Shown: piece after piece, positions 12,500 through 25,906 of the stretch
Position numbering within the stretch: position 1 is the first letter of the stretch
Layout: each line of letters begins with the position of its first letter
Assembly: GCF_026213295.1 (NCBI RefSeq)
Contig: NC_079419.1
Location: 8,519,037 to 8,583,036 of the forward strand
DNA from: Gadus chalcogrammus
Lineage: Eukaryota > Chordata > Actinopteri > Gadiformes > Gadidae
DNA: 64,000 bases
Direction of reading: 5' to 3'
Notes under the pieces: model-generated
Told to the model about the DNA's origin: nothing
Database searches by the model: none
The model's input: the letters and a program-made list of their open reading frames with translations, nothing else
Translations under genes and position numbers: made by a program

Positions 12500-13260
12500 G
12501 CAGTGACGTGAAGGAATGCAGTGAGTCACAGGCGCTTCATCGGCGAAACACCTGCAGACAGGCTCCGCCGGCCGCTCCCACTCCACATCACTCTTTGTCA
12601 CCCGGTGACGAGAACGCGTCGGGCGGCCTCGTCGAGCCACCGACCACATCGGCCCCGCGCCAGACACCTTTGCCTCGGAGGAATATTCCCGACGTCCTCC
12701 TTGTCTGCCTGCATCCATCATCTGTTCCAACAAGGGCTCGCACCGAGCCCTATTACGCTCCACCCTTTCATGTGGACGTCTGCAGTGTACAACCCAGCCC
12801 TCCCCTTTCTAAAATTTTTTTTGATTTGAACTGTACACCGTTTCGTCTGTGGCGATGACCTAGCGGCTTGTTGTTGGCGTGCTAAGCTCTGGACACAAAA
12901 GAAAAGCCTAATATCGCACACTTATTTTCAACCCCCCCGCCCCTTCCAACACAACAAAGTGAATCTCGAAACGGTGGTTGCCACGTTATTTCATTCAAGC
13001 ACACAAGTTAACTTAAATCAAATAAGCGTGAAACACAAGTTTTCTTGGCTGGGCGCTGACGTCTCGCTGCTCGCTACACCCGGGTGCTCGCGCTGGGGTG
13101 TCTTCCAGTCGGATGGTAGGTGAGCGTGTGAGCGAGGCTGATAGACTTGGCCACTCGCCGCGCGCCAAACCCGTGGCGGTGGAGGGGTATCTTTCGCAAC
13201 AGATGCCAGGGAGAGGCAGATGCTTTTCATCTTCAATGAGACGAAATTCCTGGAGCAGTG
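12500..13260. promoter_or_regulatory. CpG-dense patch, candidate promoter or enhancer
   Basis: I count 17 CpG dinucleotides in the 120 bases 12541-12660, far above the surrounding DNA, and further CpG-rich sequence at about 13060-13200. In vertebrates such patches usually mark unmethylated promoters or enhancers. The patch lies 1.6-2.4 kb upstream of the minus-strand coding exon, so it could be an alternative promoter, but no convincing minus-strand donor was found inside it. The overlapping plus and minus frames of about 100-130 codons are open mainly because of high GC content. Confidence 0.4.
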
Positions 13261-13584
13261 TTTCTTCTTTATTTATTTAGCCACACTTATTTATCCTGAG
13301 TGCCTCTGCGTGCCTCCTAGCTGCATGCACAACAGCGCGTGACACAGTGCACCATTTTTTTTTTTTACCAGTGTGCATGCCTCTCGATGTCAAGAACGTG
13401 GCAATGTTGTGGTGCGGTGTGATCTGGTTGGGAAAAGAATTAGCCATTGGCAGGCAGCACAGGAAGGCATTGTTTACTACTATGTGGGAGAAGGAGAGGA
13501 AAAACATTGAGAACGTGCCTGGGCGGACGGCTGCCCTCGCCAGAATACGTGCACATCTTTGTGCCTTCGTAACGATACGGTTAC

Positions 13585-13618
13585 GAGACACACACTGGCT
13601 AATGCCGGTGTGTGTCTC
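13585..13618. repeat. 15-bp inverted repeat with a 4-base loop
   Basis: The arms 13585-13599 and 13604-13618 pair at 14 of 15 positions around loop TAAT. It is a short stem of unknown role. Confidence 0.7.
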
Positions 13619-16600
13619 TTTGCATTTGTGTGTAGCACCCGGTTGTAAACTTTTTGTGCGACAAAATCAATATGTTAAAACGTTGTTTCAATACTATGGT
13701 AATTTCCGCTACCCTTCTACTAACCCAACAACCCCACTTACCGTCTACCCGCCAACTCAACTAAAATAAATCCAATATCCATTCCCTCTACCAGTGACAT
13801 TACATAATGAAACTGTTGAATCCAAGTACACATGAAGGGCTGTTTAATAACCATGTGGGTAATAGTGCAGGTAACATATTACTGGACTCCTCAAACTGCT
13901 TCTCCAACAATCAGTTTAAATCCATGTCTTCAGGAGAGACGAAATGCCGGATATACAGGGAACCCATACCATGTACCTTTAAATAAACATGGGAGGAAGA
14001 CTGAAGCCTTTGAGGAATAATTGATGGGGGTTGGGGAACAAAAGGGATGTGAATGTTTCAATGGTAAATTGCAGCAGGCAGATGGGCTTAAAGTGAGTGC
14101 AGCCTGGAAGGATAACAAAGATCAACTATACTGTTTGCTTGGCCACCCACATCAGCTGCATGCTTGTCAGTTGTTATAGCCTCCCGACCCCCCCTCCCCA
14201 ACCGTCCTACCCCGACACCATCTCGGGTTGTCCGTGTGGTTTGTGTGGGTAGGGTGTGGCCGGGCCGCCCATTCAAACAAATGGCACCAAACAAACAGAC
14301 AATGTAGCACACAGCTGCAGGAGCTGAGAAACCACCACTAAATGCGTAGATCCCATCTATCCTCTCTCCCCTGTTTCAATTTCCTCCTGCACAGGCCCTC
14401 TCTACTTCTGATTGTAATAGTTTGTTCAGCGTGCCCTTGGAGATGGCACCTCTGTTCGCCCTGTATGAATGGCGGCCCAAGGAGCCAATCAATGCAGCCT
14501 CTGGAGGTGATAAAGCCGGGCACAAAGGGGTCGCCGCATACTGCAGCGGTTCCGTAAACACAATGGCGGGCTGCGTTTGGACAGCTGTGGTAAGGGGCCT
14601 TTTGATTAGACTTCCGTGGCCCCGACTGGGTCTACACGACACACTGTTTTCCTATTTCATCCCACTGGGGATGCAGAGTGTGCACCAGAAGAATAAAAAG
14701 AAAAAACTAGGATAATGATGGCAAGAAGCCCACCGTCTGCATAGTGAAGTGAAATTGTAAGGTAAACAAATGACTCCCCTCCCAAATTGAAAGCCTTTGC
14801 TGTTTCCACAGGCTTGATGGTGCATGTCTTCTTTTACAGGGCTGTGACGAGGACTGCCATTGAAATGCAGCACACAAAGTGTAATGTCCTGTGACCTATT
14901 GGATTTTACAGTGGTTTTGTTTACAAGCTGATTGCACAGAGTTAATTGTTAACGCTTTACTGCTAGCTGCAAGATTTAGAAGCAGAGTGAGAGCTATAAA
15001 ATAAGCACTTCTTTTAGGGTTGAGCAACAGATAGAAAAGATCAGTGATTGCTCTTAGCTATAAGCGTTAATGTGATTACTTCCTTGCACAGAATTGTTGC
15101 AGCAACTTGCATGACTCACATTAAAGGTGAAACACTGAAGTTCAGTTGTAGAAGGTACTTGGGCAGTTGTGAATAACACTGGTATTGAGAGAATAGTAAA
15201 CACTGGCAACTGGTATGGGAAAGGAGAATGGATCCCAGTGACGCATTGCCAGAAAATCACTTTCATCCGAGAGAGACGTGGAGAGTGGAGTTACCAAACT
15301 AGCTGCCTGATCGTGTCCTGACAGTTCCAGGTTGGGGAACTGCACCGGTTGGGAATCTCCACCGAATCCTACCACATTGGATATAGGCTCCATAGAATAG
15401 TGTCGATTGACATACAGCACCGCTGAATAAATGTTTTACTTAACTCTGAGCACCATTGCATTGCAGCTGAAGAACGGATTTACAATCACCTCTGGGGGAG
15501 CTAACTGGGCTTTTCAGCAACAAATCAATCCGGGAGGGAAAAGCGATGTGCATTACATAGCAGAGACGACACAGAAGAGTGCCACCTCCATTAGAATTTA
15601 TTGTGGCGTGATTATTGGCATTGTCAAGTTGTGGAGCGATGAATAAATGGCTTGAATCACAAAACACAACGGCTCAAGAACCGGCAATAAATCAAAATCA
15701 GGCTCAATGTAAACCAGACATTCATCATAGAGAGGCCAATGCTAAACACACAGCAAATCAAGTGAAATCACGGAGAATATTCAACAGTTCTCTTCAATAT
15801 GGTCATCTCTAGCCTGTAAACCAGACGAATATGTGGCCTCATGTTTTATTCACCGTGTGTCTGGCCCACCTCCCATTCAGGCGGATTCCCGGCAGAATTT
15901 GCCTGGGTCGAACCACAACTGTTAAGTCATCGTATCAAACCCGCCCAATATTAGACGGAGTGGCCCCAAATGGGAGCAGTGTTGGGGCATTTTCCTAAAC
16001 AACCAAGATGGCTGCCACTGATATGTCACACATTTCGTTGCTCTGATCAGTTGTAGGTTCAACCAACTGAGTCCAGAGGCATTTTGGTCAGCGCCTTTTG
16101 ATAATTGAAAATAAACTGCGAGGTTCCAGCCCAACACACTTTAGCAATTGGTCCGGTGGGTAATCTCACCACAAAGGGGCAACAAGCAGGTCAGCTTGGT
16201 CGGGAAATAATGGTCGGGAAATAATTTACATCGTTCAGGATGGCCCCATAATCAGACATGTAACTTCCGTAAAATCTCCATACCAGCAATTTACTAGATG
16301 ATTTATCATAGGGACATGTGCTTTATATAGCATTTATCCTGCTCAAATGTTCTTCCATCTTAGGTTAGTAAGTCATCACATTCAATTCAAACATTGTGCC
16401 TCACGGCTATATATTTATCTAAAGCGTGAACAATGAGGAAATGAACACAGACGTATGAAACAACTTGCAGGTTTATATATGGCCAGATGGTGCCGTAAAA
16501 TGACTCTGCTCTAAAGAAAGCCTGGAAGCCCTCCATGTAGTGGAGGAGTCCTGCCCCGCCACCCAGCATACAACCCCCACCCCAGTCAGCCAGTCTCGTC

Positions 16601-17760
16601 TTGTCTCGGGGAGTAAAAGGCAAACAGAGTGAAGGCATTTGAGTAGGACTGCCGGCAAACAAAGAGTAGCCCGCATCAATGGCTTTCCCCAACTGAGACG
16701 GCAGTGCAGGCTCTACTCAAACCAGGAAATAATACAGACAGGGTTCGACAAAGCCACGAAGAGGAAAAAAGCCTCGGGTTATTAGAGAACACAGCTCCGG
16801 CAAAGATGACACCCTGACCAGAAGTAGGTTTACTTAGCACCCTTACCCTTCAACTGGAATGAAACTGTTCCATTTGCCGGTTATTGTGTTCAGGCAATGT
16901 GCTGTGGTACCAACTTCTCAGGGCAAGGAGGGAAAGGAGAAGAAGGGGTTTCATCCCGTACAGCAGGTGTCTCCACTGTTCTAAATCAATTACCTCTAGT
17001 GCACCGACGCTTAGGGTAGAGGGGTATTGTAAATCAGCTTGATGTCAGGCCAGATTAGTGACTGTAACGGGCTGGAACTGAAGCCCCCGGCCAGCAGGAG
17101 CCCCCCCGGGGGTCTACATGTGAACCGTGCCAAAAACCTCGATGCCGTGTTACTGGATAGTATCAGCAACAATGCAGACAGCCGTCAGCTTAGGAAAAAG
17201 GTCATTCGAGGATTCTTTTTTGGAATACCAGAGGAACGTTTCCCAAGCCAATGCTACTCTTATCAGCTAATTTGAAACCATTGTAGTCCCCAAAAGATGC
17301 TCGTTTTTTTCTTGATAATAATATAGAGAATAGAGAATCTGAATTAAATTATTTTAAGCGAATGGTATAGGTAAATGTTAGGAAAAACAAATATTGATGG
17401 AAGGAGGCTGATGCCTGTGGCTATGAAAGAGATTATAACCGCCCATTATTAGTTTGTGTACAGAAACAATGTAATGCAACAGAAAATGCCTGAGACCAGA
17501 CACAGGCTTTTCACCTGAGACATATTTGGTCTGGTAATTAGCTGGTGGCAGAAAAAAACTGAAAAGTGGTAGAAAAACAAACTCCAAGTCTCTAGTTACA
17601 CATAAAGCCGACTTAACCGACTTAGTGTGAGATAGCTGACATTCCAAACAGGAAGGGGCAGGACCACCATCCAACGCTTCTTAATCCTACTTCTCCCCAG
17701 CCTCCAATTCCAAAAAGATATCCTCGAGGCCCCAGTATAACGACTAAAAAAGAGGATTCT
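13619..17760. other. Non-coding DNA, nothing recognised
   Basis: Open frames up to about 100 codons on both strands lack family motifs and paired splice signals. A 14-bp direct duplication (TGGTCGGGAAATAA, twice) lies at 16197-16224. Confidence 0.5.
16197..16224. repeat. Two tandem copies of a 14-bp unit
   Basis: TGGTCGGGAAATAA occurs twice without a gap, probably from replication slippage. Confidence 0.85.
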
Positions 17761-17905
17761 AATAAGCCTTTTCTGTCTTTCTGTCAGTTGGCGTCGGCTC
17801 TCTCGATCCTCTCTGCTTCTTACTCACTTAACCATGCCTCCCTGGTCTCTCCCTCTCTTGTGCTCTTTCTCCATCTCCCTCGCCCGCTCTCTCTTTCAGT
17901 CTGAG
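17761..17905 (+). other. Pyrimidine-rich tract ending in an acceptor-like CTTTCAG
   Basis: About 140 bases of CT-rich sequence end in CTCTCTCTTTCAG on the plus strand. Nothing downstream reads as a recognisable exon: a stop follows within a dozen codons of the nearest ATG. It is probably simple-sequence CT DNA rather than a real splice site. Confidence 0.3.
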
Positions 17906-17944
17906 CTATGAGCCAGTCTGTTGGAGCAGATGGAACCATATATC

Positions 17945-20900
17945 CCCATCACTCTCTAGAGGCCTTAGGACTTAAAATGTAAAAGAGCCGGGTGTAGAAT
18001 AGGCAGAGACCAGCCAACAAAGGGCAAGAGAGCCAGGGACTCTCGGCTAAATTATTTTCTCCCATTTCACAACAAGAGCGCAAACGACGACAGAATTGCA
18101 AGGAACCTTGCATAACATTAACACGTAGAAGCAAATGGATAACAATACATAAAAATATAATAATAAAGTCCAGCAGCGGAATTCAGCTAAATGGAAAATG
18201 TAACTTTCTTTGACCAATTGCCAGTGTGGTAATTTCTTGAAAAACCCAGCATTTTCACATACACCATTTATCGAGCAAATTGGATATTTGGACCACAAAA
18301 CCTTTACGGGATGCAGAAAATCATGACATTGCTGCCTCTTTAGTAATACATTTCCGAAAAAACTGTGTCCTTCCCACTGACTAGCAACGCCGTCCTTCCC
18401 GATCCCCTCACCTCGGGCCTACCTCCGCCGTAATGAGAGAATATCTGAACCCGCCGACGGTCGCCTGGGATCCAAGGGTTGGCCTCCGTCCATCTCTGTG
18501 TGGCAGGCTGACTGAGAGCGGGGGTGAGGAACAACAGGCATCGGGGGGCCGAGAGCAATGCGATCGATTGCGCCTGAATGTCAAGGTCCATTATCCTGAC
18601 AGGCCAGAGCCACAACATGACGACCGGCACTTCCACAATGCCCTCATTACCACCTATGTATCTCCCGCTGGGAGAGATGTTTCTTGCCCGAGCCGAGCTT
18701 TTGTTGTCAAGTCACGTATCCACATCGCTCTACATCTCACTGTGAAATATAGGAAACTAGATTTCCATGTGTTCGAAAAACAGAAGACGAGGCTACAGAA
18801 ATATCCCTGCAAGAAGGCTGGAAGATATTTCGATATCACAGCGTTGGTTTGATGGGGAGGCCTGCTAGTCCCTGGGATTGTTTGTCCTTCCTCTCAGAGG
18901 TGTCATTGCAGTAAATGAATGCAACGTTGTGTATTTATTAGACAATCATTTAAAACCAGACTCGGATGAACAAACAATGTCAGTGCCTACTCCGTCTTCA
19001 AATTCATACAACTAATGATTGTTTCACATTTCCTGTTTTCATATTTGCGGCGAAGGAGTTGATGCTCGAAATCCCTGTACAGTCAGGTTTCAGATACAGA
19101 GGTAATCCAATAGCGTGATATTTGATTTAGACGACAGCTGGGGCAGTTAGCACTGTCAGCTTTTTTTTTTTTTTTCGGGACATAAAAACTGAGACACTCG
19201 TCGCATACGCATCCTTTCTGAACAAATGTCCAAGACGTGGGCCACATTTATAAGCCTATACAATCCGGAATACTTGAAACTCGATGAAAGAAAGAGAAAC
19301 ACCCACGCCGACTAAACATTTCACTATCACCATCTGTCTGTCAGCTTTGCTATGTGCTCTCCATGTACTTCCCCGGCCCCCTCAACCATCCCCACATAAT
19401 AGTTATTCTGAATTCAGAATCCATGCTAGACTTATTTATACCCCCCTCCACACCGAGCTAACTCCCTCCCTCTCCCATGCAGCTGCGGATAGGATTTACC
19501 TGCAGCTGAGACAGCCTCCAGACTATCAATTACCTCCAGTGTGAAGCCACTGTTGTGTAGCCAGGCTAACAAGACATGCTCACACTTAACTCGCCTCTCT
19601 GTCTCTCTCTCTCTACCTCACTCCCCCTCTCTTTCATTCTCCCTTCCAGACACATCCCACTAGAGAAATTCTGAGTTGACTGAGGGTCGTGGTCTCTGCT
19701 CGGCTAATCGCATAGTTCCAGTTCACAGAGAAATAGAAGGAGGGGGAAAGCTCCTTGCGATTTCTGTGCAAATACACACCAAGGAAAATAATTGCTTTTC
19801 AATCAGGTGTTCTCTGAAAACAACCATTGCACGCAACACAACCCCTGTGGAACGAATAGAAAAGAGCTCAACGCAATGCCGACACAAAAAGAGGAAAAGA
19901 GCACGACATTGTTGACATATGATGCAATAGTGCAATTTACACACCTGACTACAGTCCCAAAAGGTGGGCTATTCATACCAGTCTACTGCAGGTATGTTCA
20001 CCATGCTTTGAATCGAGCATCGGAGACATGCTGGAAACGCAGAGATATCGGCAAATTCTCCACGACGTGTCATCATAGCGAATGAGAACAATTCGAGTCG
20101 CCGGCGGGCCATCGTGCACACACAGAATGACGGGCGGCGACAGGTCTTGTCACTCACACCGCCAGATCCCCCCAGCCCCCCCCCCTCCGACACCTAAAGT
20201 GCCTCTGTCAGGTCAACAAATGAAAAGCTATCAGAGCCAATGCAGTTGCAGTCATCAGGTTGAAGTGATTTCACGCAGTGGTTAAACGCTGTATCTTTGC
20301 CGAGACCTGTTAAAACTGTCGGGGAGGGGAACAGGCACGTTGGGGCCCAGGGTGTCAACTTTGATTCCAGATCAGGAGGCTCTTTGGAGTCGCTCGCTTC
20401 AGTAGATGGTGTGAAGGGTGGCCGGAGGTGGGCAAGCTGTAATCTGGACGAAATACAGAAACCCGCTCATGTAAGAGACAGCAAACTGTGAGCGGTTGAC
20501 TGTTGGGTTGTCAAACTGAAGCGCACTGCTGCAGAGAAAAAAATGCTTACAACTGGGATAAAATAAACTATAAAAATGAACAAGAAGCAAGGCCGTCATG
20601 CATTTGGTCCATAGGCCTAAAGCTCGACCGCTGTCTCAACCTTTTCAAGCAAGATCTAAGGACTCAAATTATATTCAAATGAGGTCTTGTGTCTAGCCAT
20701 TGCAGAATAGCTCCAATCATTAGAATAACATATGCAGGTCAAGAAGCTAATGAATGTGCATTAAGCAACAGGCCGAATGGCATCCCTCATGCAAGCAACA
20801 CCGTTTCAGACCCCTATAGCTCATAAACAAAATCTCACTCTAGCCTACGCTGTTACAGAGCAGGAAAGACAATGAGTTTAATGCTTTGACCATTGCACAT

Positions 20901-23740
20901 TTCAAAAACATTGCCTGCTTGCAATAAGGGGCTAACCTCCCCTCCATACCATCTTACCTCGTCACAGCAGCCTCAAACCCTACATCTAGTGCCAACTGCC
21001 AACCAGCTCACTCATTCAAGTCAGCCATGAAGGCAGTCATCTACCATTATAAGTGAAGGAGTAATACCAAGTAAAGGATTTGCAGGGAAATGGCCATCAA
21101 ATTATCACCCCCTACTCTTCAGCTATGGGGCAATAATGTTGGTTTTGAGGGGGACGGTGGGGCCCAGAGACATTTTTTGGTACATTTGAAAAACTGTGAT
21201 TACTATGAGAATATTTGAATTGTGTGATTGACGAGTACAGGCACGATTTTGAGTGCAAATCTGGAGCCTCCCTCGCTTCCTCCTCACTGTGACGTGCATA
21301 AAGAACGTTTGAATCGACGTCATTCCATTTCCATCAGAGGGGATCTCCACATTGACTTCCTCCTCGAGTGGCGTTATTACACAGCCCAAACCAAATCACA
21401 GCCCAAGACCCCTGGCAAGCGGCAGGCTCTGGTCTACAAAAGAGGCTGCAGCCATGCACTGGAATTGCAATTTCACTGGCTTTGCTTCTTGCATTGTTGC
21501 CTTGCCTCTGACCCCACATCCCAGCCCCCAAACAAGCAGCCGTTCTCCACAGAGAATACCCCCAGGACAAAGGAAGGTTTCATGAACACCACAGGCTCCT
21601 GCATCCTTGCAGGAGCACAAAAGGGCCGACCTGGCTCTACAGAGCAGGGCTATAAATAAGAGAGGCGCTCTAATGAAACCAAATGAATCTTCATCCATCT
21701 TCCAAGAACAAGCCAGAGAGAGTGAGTTCTTAGGCAGCAAATAGTATTTTTTTTCCTTTTGGTATGGATAAAGGACGATTAACAAAGCACAATAACCATG
21801 CATCGCAATGTACCAACACAGTAAATGGTTTTCCTCCCAATGCTCGTGTGTACAGCATTATGTCTCTACGTGACTAAGATGCAAGAACCACCAATTTCTA
21901 GTCTTTTCTGTACTTATATTGCATCATAAAATATCATTAAAACCTAAAGGCCAGCTCTGCTTCCTATTGTTGAGGGCTCAATAGTGGATCTTTCCAAGTT
22001 TTGAGAAAATTACTGTGGATGGGGGAACCAAAAAAAAAAAAGTAATCAAGTAGAGTGTCTCGTCTAGCCAACCATTTTAAGATATCGGGAAGCTAAGGGA
22101 ACGAGGTCAGGGGAGGTAAGGGGATAAACCCCCGATTCAATTGTAAGCCTACTCCAAAAATTGAGAAACAGATCAATTTGTACACTATTAGAGTTGCAAT
22201 GCCTTGCTGTAGTATCCTAGTTGGACCCTAATGGAGAAGTTAACGCAAGAAGCAACTCTTGGCTTTCAAAGCAAAGGATGACCATAAGAGCTCTTTACAA
22301 TACAACTCAGTTAGCCATGGACACAAAGCAATTTGACTGGGCTGTATCACGTTTAGGAGCTGGGGCCACGACGGTGATCTCTTTCTGCGTATGGATTGTC
22401 TCCAAAAGCTAGGAAAACAGCATATTACAGAAGATAATTTACATTTACATTGGATACAGGATGTTTTTTTTGGGCCTACAGAGAAATACTCCCCATTAGT
22501 CTCGACTACACGCTGGCCCAGTCTTGGGTCTCGGGTACATACTGAAACGGTGGCTGTTTCAATCAGTGAGGAGGCGTAATGGGATGATGTGGAATTGAAA
22601 TGAGTTTTGTGCACGCAGAGAAATGTCTTCCCTGACAAAAAGGATTAAAATTTGCATTGAGATGAACTGCTGTGATGTTTGGCGCTAAAAATGCTACATA
22701 TGACACAAACGCACACACACCTAAACATGTTGTCAATAACATTTTTGGGGGCAAAAAACATACACCCCTACAATAAATACACCCTTTAACTACAAAAAAC
22801 ACATTCAGTAAGATGGTTGATTTACCTCAGTGCGTAAACCTATATGCAGCTTACACAAATGTAAGCTCTATGCTTGGAAATGCTAACAAAGTGCTATGTC
22901 AAAACACTGCTGACTTTGTTAGAAAAAATATAATAAAAGAAAAAGCTTTTCCAAACCCACTCTTCAGCATCTGTCAGGACGAATGAGAGACAGTGACACA
23001 CAAAGAGTTTGGTGGCAGTTGATGCCAGCCAGCCGGCCCAATGCTTAACGGAAACAGTGGCCCCTGATTGACATCACACATTATTACACTGTGCTGCCCG
23101 GTCACATCCACCCCGAGCTGCAGAGCTGTCATTCTGAAGTACAGTCCCATAGACAGGATTGATAATTAGGTGCATCATCTACTACTCAGAGCCCTGCCAT
23201 AGTCAGGCTCTATGGGTAACACAACAGTGCAACCAAAGCTCTGTGTGGGTACTGTGTTTTATAAGGTAGTCAAGATGAGAATATAAAAAAGAGAAGTAGG
23301 AGGCCTTGAAACAAACCTCGATCACTACATAATTTTTTTTTGGTACAGTTCAACAATGCATCATTGGTCCAATAATGCAACCAGATCAATTGGTTCATCA
23401 GATTTGGTTCAATGCAATGTCTTTTTTAAGAATCCCATGTGATGGCCTTGATCTGTAAATACACCTAGGACAGAGACAATTCACTCGATCATCTCCCCAG
23501 ACCATAAACGGCTTTTATAAGTAACATTTTCTCAAACATTGCTAGGAACAAAAGCGTTGAAGCAAATCCATCATCTGTTAAAAGGCAATTACACATCACC
23601 CAAATCACCACTGATGAGAAATCACGTTCAATGGAAAAAAAATCCATATTCCTTGCCTATAATTACCTTAGAGCAATCCAGTGGGAAAAACGTTTGAGTG
23701 ATTGACTGTTGCCCATTGCACTAGTCGTTTCAAAGAATTC
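17945..23740. other. Non-coding DNA, nothing recognised as a gene
   Basis: It contains short homopolymers (T run 19161-19175; C-rich run near 20168-20187) and a CpG-richer patch at about 18390-18680. Plus-strand frames at 18433-18852 (139 codons) and 21228-21659 (143 codons) show no known domain, no low-complexity bias typical of real proteins and no supporting splice or promoter signals, so they are treated as chance. Confidence 0.5.
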
Positions 23741-23743
23741 TAA

Positions 23744-24075
23744 GGGGGAAACACACCAACACTGGAAGACAATGGGTAGATGTTGTGGTTTTCAAAATGT
23801 TCTCCCCAAAGACCTTAGAGCAACATAGAATTCACAGTAATACCCTTAAAGTCACATCGAGATGTAGACAAGCTCTTGTTTGTGCAAAGGCTCCATGAAA
23901 CCTTTAGCTATTCAAGTTCTTAGCATGTGAAGGGATAAACACACCAACACTGGATGACAAGGGGTATAAGCTATATTGGGGAAAACAAGGTCGAAAATCA
24001 ACAACATCATGACAATCTCAGGAATATATCTTTAAGGGTAAATCTAGATGGAGGCCAGCTCTAGTCCGTTTACAG
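23744..24075. repeat. Diverged tandem duplication, unit about 188 bp
   Basis: Copy 1 starts near 23744 and copy 2 near 23932. Both open with AAACACACCAACACTGG followed by GACAA and GGGTA. They keep further matching blocks in the same order: a central CCCCAAAGACC versus GGGGAAAACAAGG region, then CCTTAAAGTCACATCGAGATG versus CTTTAAGGGTAAATCTAGATG, then GACAAGCTCT versus GGCCAGCTCT. The copies differ by many substitutions and small gaps, so the duplication is old. Confidence 0.55.
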
Positions 24076-24616
24076 CTTCTGTGGAACTCTGCTGGTGACG
24101 ATGTGACTGAACCCGAGTCGTAAAAGCAGAATGCGGGGTCAATAGCCAGCATGGTGGAAGTGGCAGGAGACAACCTAAAAGGTCAAACCCTGTGAAGGAC
24201 GGGCGACCATAGTAAAAGCAGGGGGTTGGGGGGTGGGTGCTTTTTTTGTTAAGGCTGCCTAGGGGACGGAACAGAAACGTGGACAGTTGAGCGGTAGCCG
24301 CCATTATGTTTCAAAGTCTCCTACACCAATTCCACCGTTTCATCCCGTGTTTGGGTTACTCACCACGGCAAGCCAAGTGCAACAGGTCAGAGCTGTATTT
24401 GTGAATGATTAACTAGAGGGGGGGAAAATAAAGTTCAGATTTGGTTCAACCGAGTCAGAAAACACTTCTCAGCGTGGTGAGACGGACCCATGGGGAGGGC
24501 TCTCATTTTCCGGCCAAACAAAGCAAGACAGACATGTTGTCTTAGCACTACGTTCTTTGAGGGTTCGAGACAGCTTTGATGGAAAAGAACAAGCTGCGAA
24601 CAGGAGACTTCCCCAA

Positions 24617-24626
24617 CCCCCCCCCC

Positions 24627-24665
<39 letters not shown>
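24617..24665. repeat. Poly-C tract joined to a (CA)n microsatellite
   Basis: A run of about 13 C (24617-24629) leads directly into (CA)18. It produces spurious valine/cysteine-rich frames on the minus strand. Confidence 0.9.
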
Positions 24666-24667
<2 letters not shown>

Positions 24668-25900
24668 GCACTAGCTGCTTCTATTGAGTAACCAAATTCT
24701 TGAGAAATTGTTTTCGTAAAATTAAGAAATGTATATATAAATATTTTTTAAAAAGTATTACTTGTAAGCTGCATGAGCATAGGAGTCATAACACATATTT
24801 TAAACAATGCATGACCTAATCTGTGTTACACATTCTTAACACAAACTAACTAAAATGTTGAAAATGTATTGATCAATTCACATTTGATTTCAAGTACAGA
24901 TTTCCAAGCATTAGAGATGGCTAAACCTCTGTCGTGTTTATCTAAGGAAGTTGTGTTTGTGCTCAAACTCTGGCCCCAAGATTGCCAGGGTTGATAAAGG
25001 CAACTGGAAAAACAGGTTGCATGGCCTAATGCTGTTTAACGGTTGGGTGTCTCACCTTAGCAGCGGTAGCTAGGCCACACTCTATGGCCTCTCTATTCAG
25101 AGTGCTCTGAAAAAAGTAGGGGAGCTCCAACCAGACAGGGCAATTTGCCAGAGAGCCAGCCAATAGCGCTAAGCCAAGACGAGGTTAAACTATTGTTTTG
25201 GCTTAGCAAGCAAGAGTGAACAAGGACAAAACAAGGAGGGACAAAAGAATGGTAAGAAAATACTTGACTACTGAAGTGTATCACATTAACTTATTTTTCA
25301 TTTGTATTATATTAGAGAAAAGTTAACTTTTAAATTGTTGTGTAGACAGGGAATGCTGATTTACATTTTGCCCAAAAATGCACCTGTGCTGATTTTTCTT
25401 TAAGCACTAATCCACTTTTGTTTCGACATTTACATGCTTTCAGTATGCCGAGAGGCACAAATGTCACACTTACCCATGCATGACAATTGGGTCCTTTACA
25501 AATAAATCCCTTTTTATTCCTTTTATCTTTAGGCACTTATTCCACAGACAGCCTCCAAAATCGCAGAGAAGAAAATCCAACAGTATCCCAGTAAGATTAT
25601 CCCTAAAAATGTCTTGTCAAAAAAAGTGGCAGCAAAAAAAACAAAAGCAAGTTGGTTCACGATCCTCTCTAATTATTCCATTGATTGCTATCCGTTAAAC
25701 TGAAAGAATCAGTCTTTGGATCTCCCAACGCTACTTCCAGCTGTGGCTACGGAGTACTGTGGGCAGCTTTAGAGAGGTGCTTCAGAGGCGGCGTTTTCTC
25801 ACAGACTGAACACTGCCTAGAGCTGGCCCGGGGAGGAGCCAGGGCCGGGTGATGTCACAGGTGTCGGATTTCACCAAGGAGAAGGAGGAAGCCTCTCTCG
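24666..25900. other. Non-coding DNA, nothing recognised
   Basis: AT-rich unique sequence. A CpG-richer and GC-richer part at 25780-25900 includes TGATGTCA, a CRE-like site, near 25850. It borders the candidate small exon at 25907-25948. Confidence 0.45.
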
Positions 25901-25906
25901 CCTTAC

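Noticed and set aside
13347..13769. 140-codon plus-strand frame
   Set aside because: No domain, no promoter or splice context, and mixed low-complexity content. Best treated as chance.
16741..16775. GGTTCGA B-box-like sequence suggesting a tRNA or tRNA-derived SINE
   Set aside because: No A box at the right distance, no T-arm pairing and no 3' tail. The similar GGTTCGA near 24562 fails for the same reasons.
18433..18852. 139-codon plus-strand frame in a CpG-richer segment
   Set aside because: GC-rich DNA contains fewer stops. No recognisable domain, and no acceptor or donor at sensible places.
20955..20961. Strong minus-strand donor GACGAG|GTAAGATGG
   Set aside because: The sequence before it carries an in-frame stop after the nearest ATG and no paired acceptor was found.
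21228..21659. 143-codon plus-strand frame
   Set aside because: No family resemblance, and overlapping frames of similar length exist on both strands.
22436..22456. TTTACATTTACATTGG, like the start of a common fish MITE/SINE
   Set aside because: The expected continuation with the CGACTTACA-type core is absent, so the match ends after about 16 bases.
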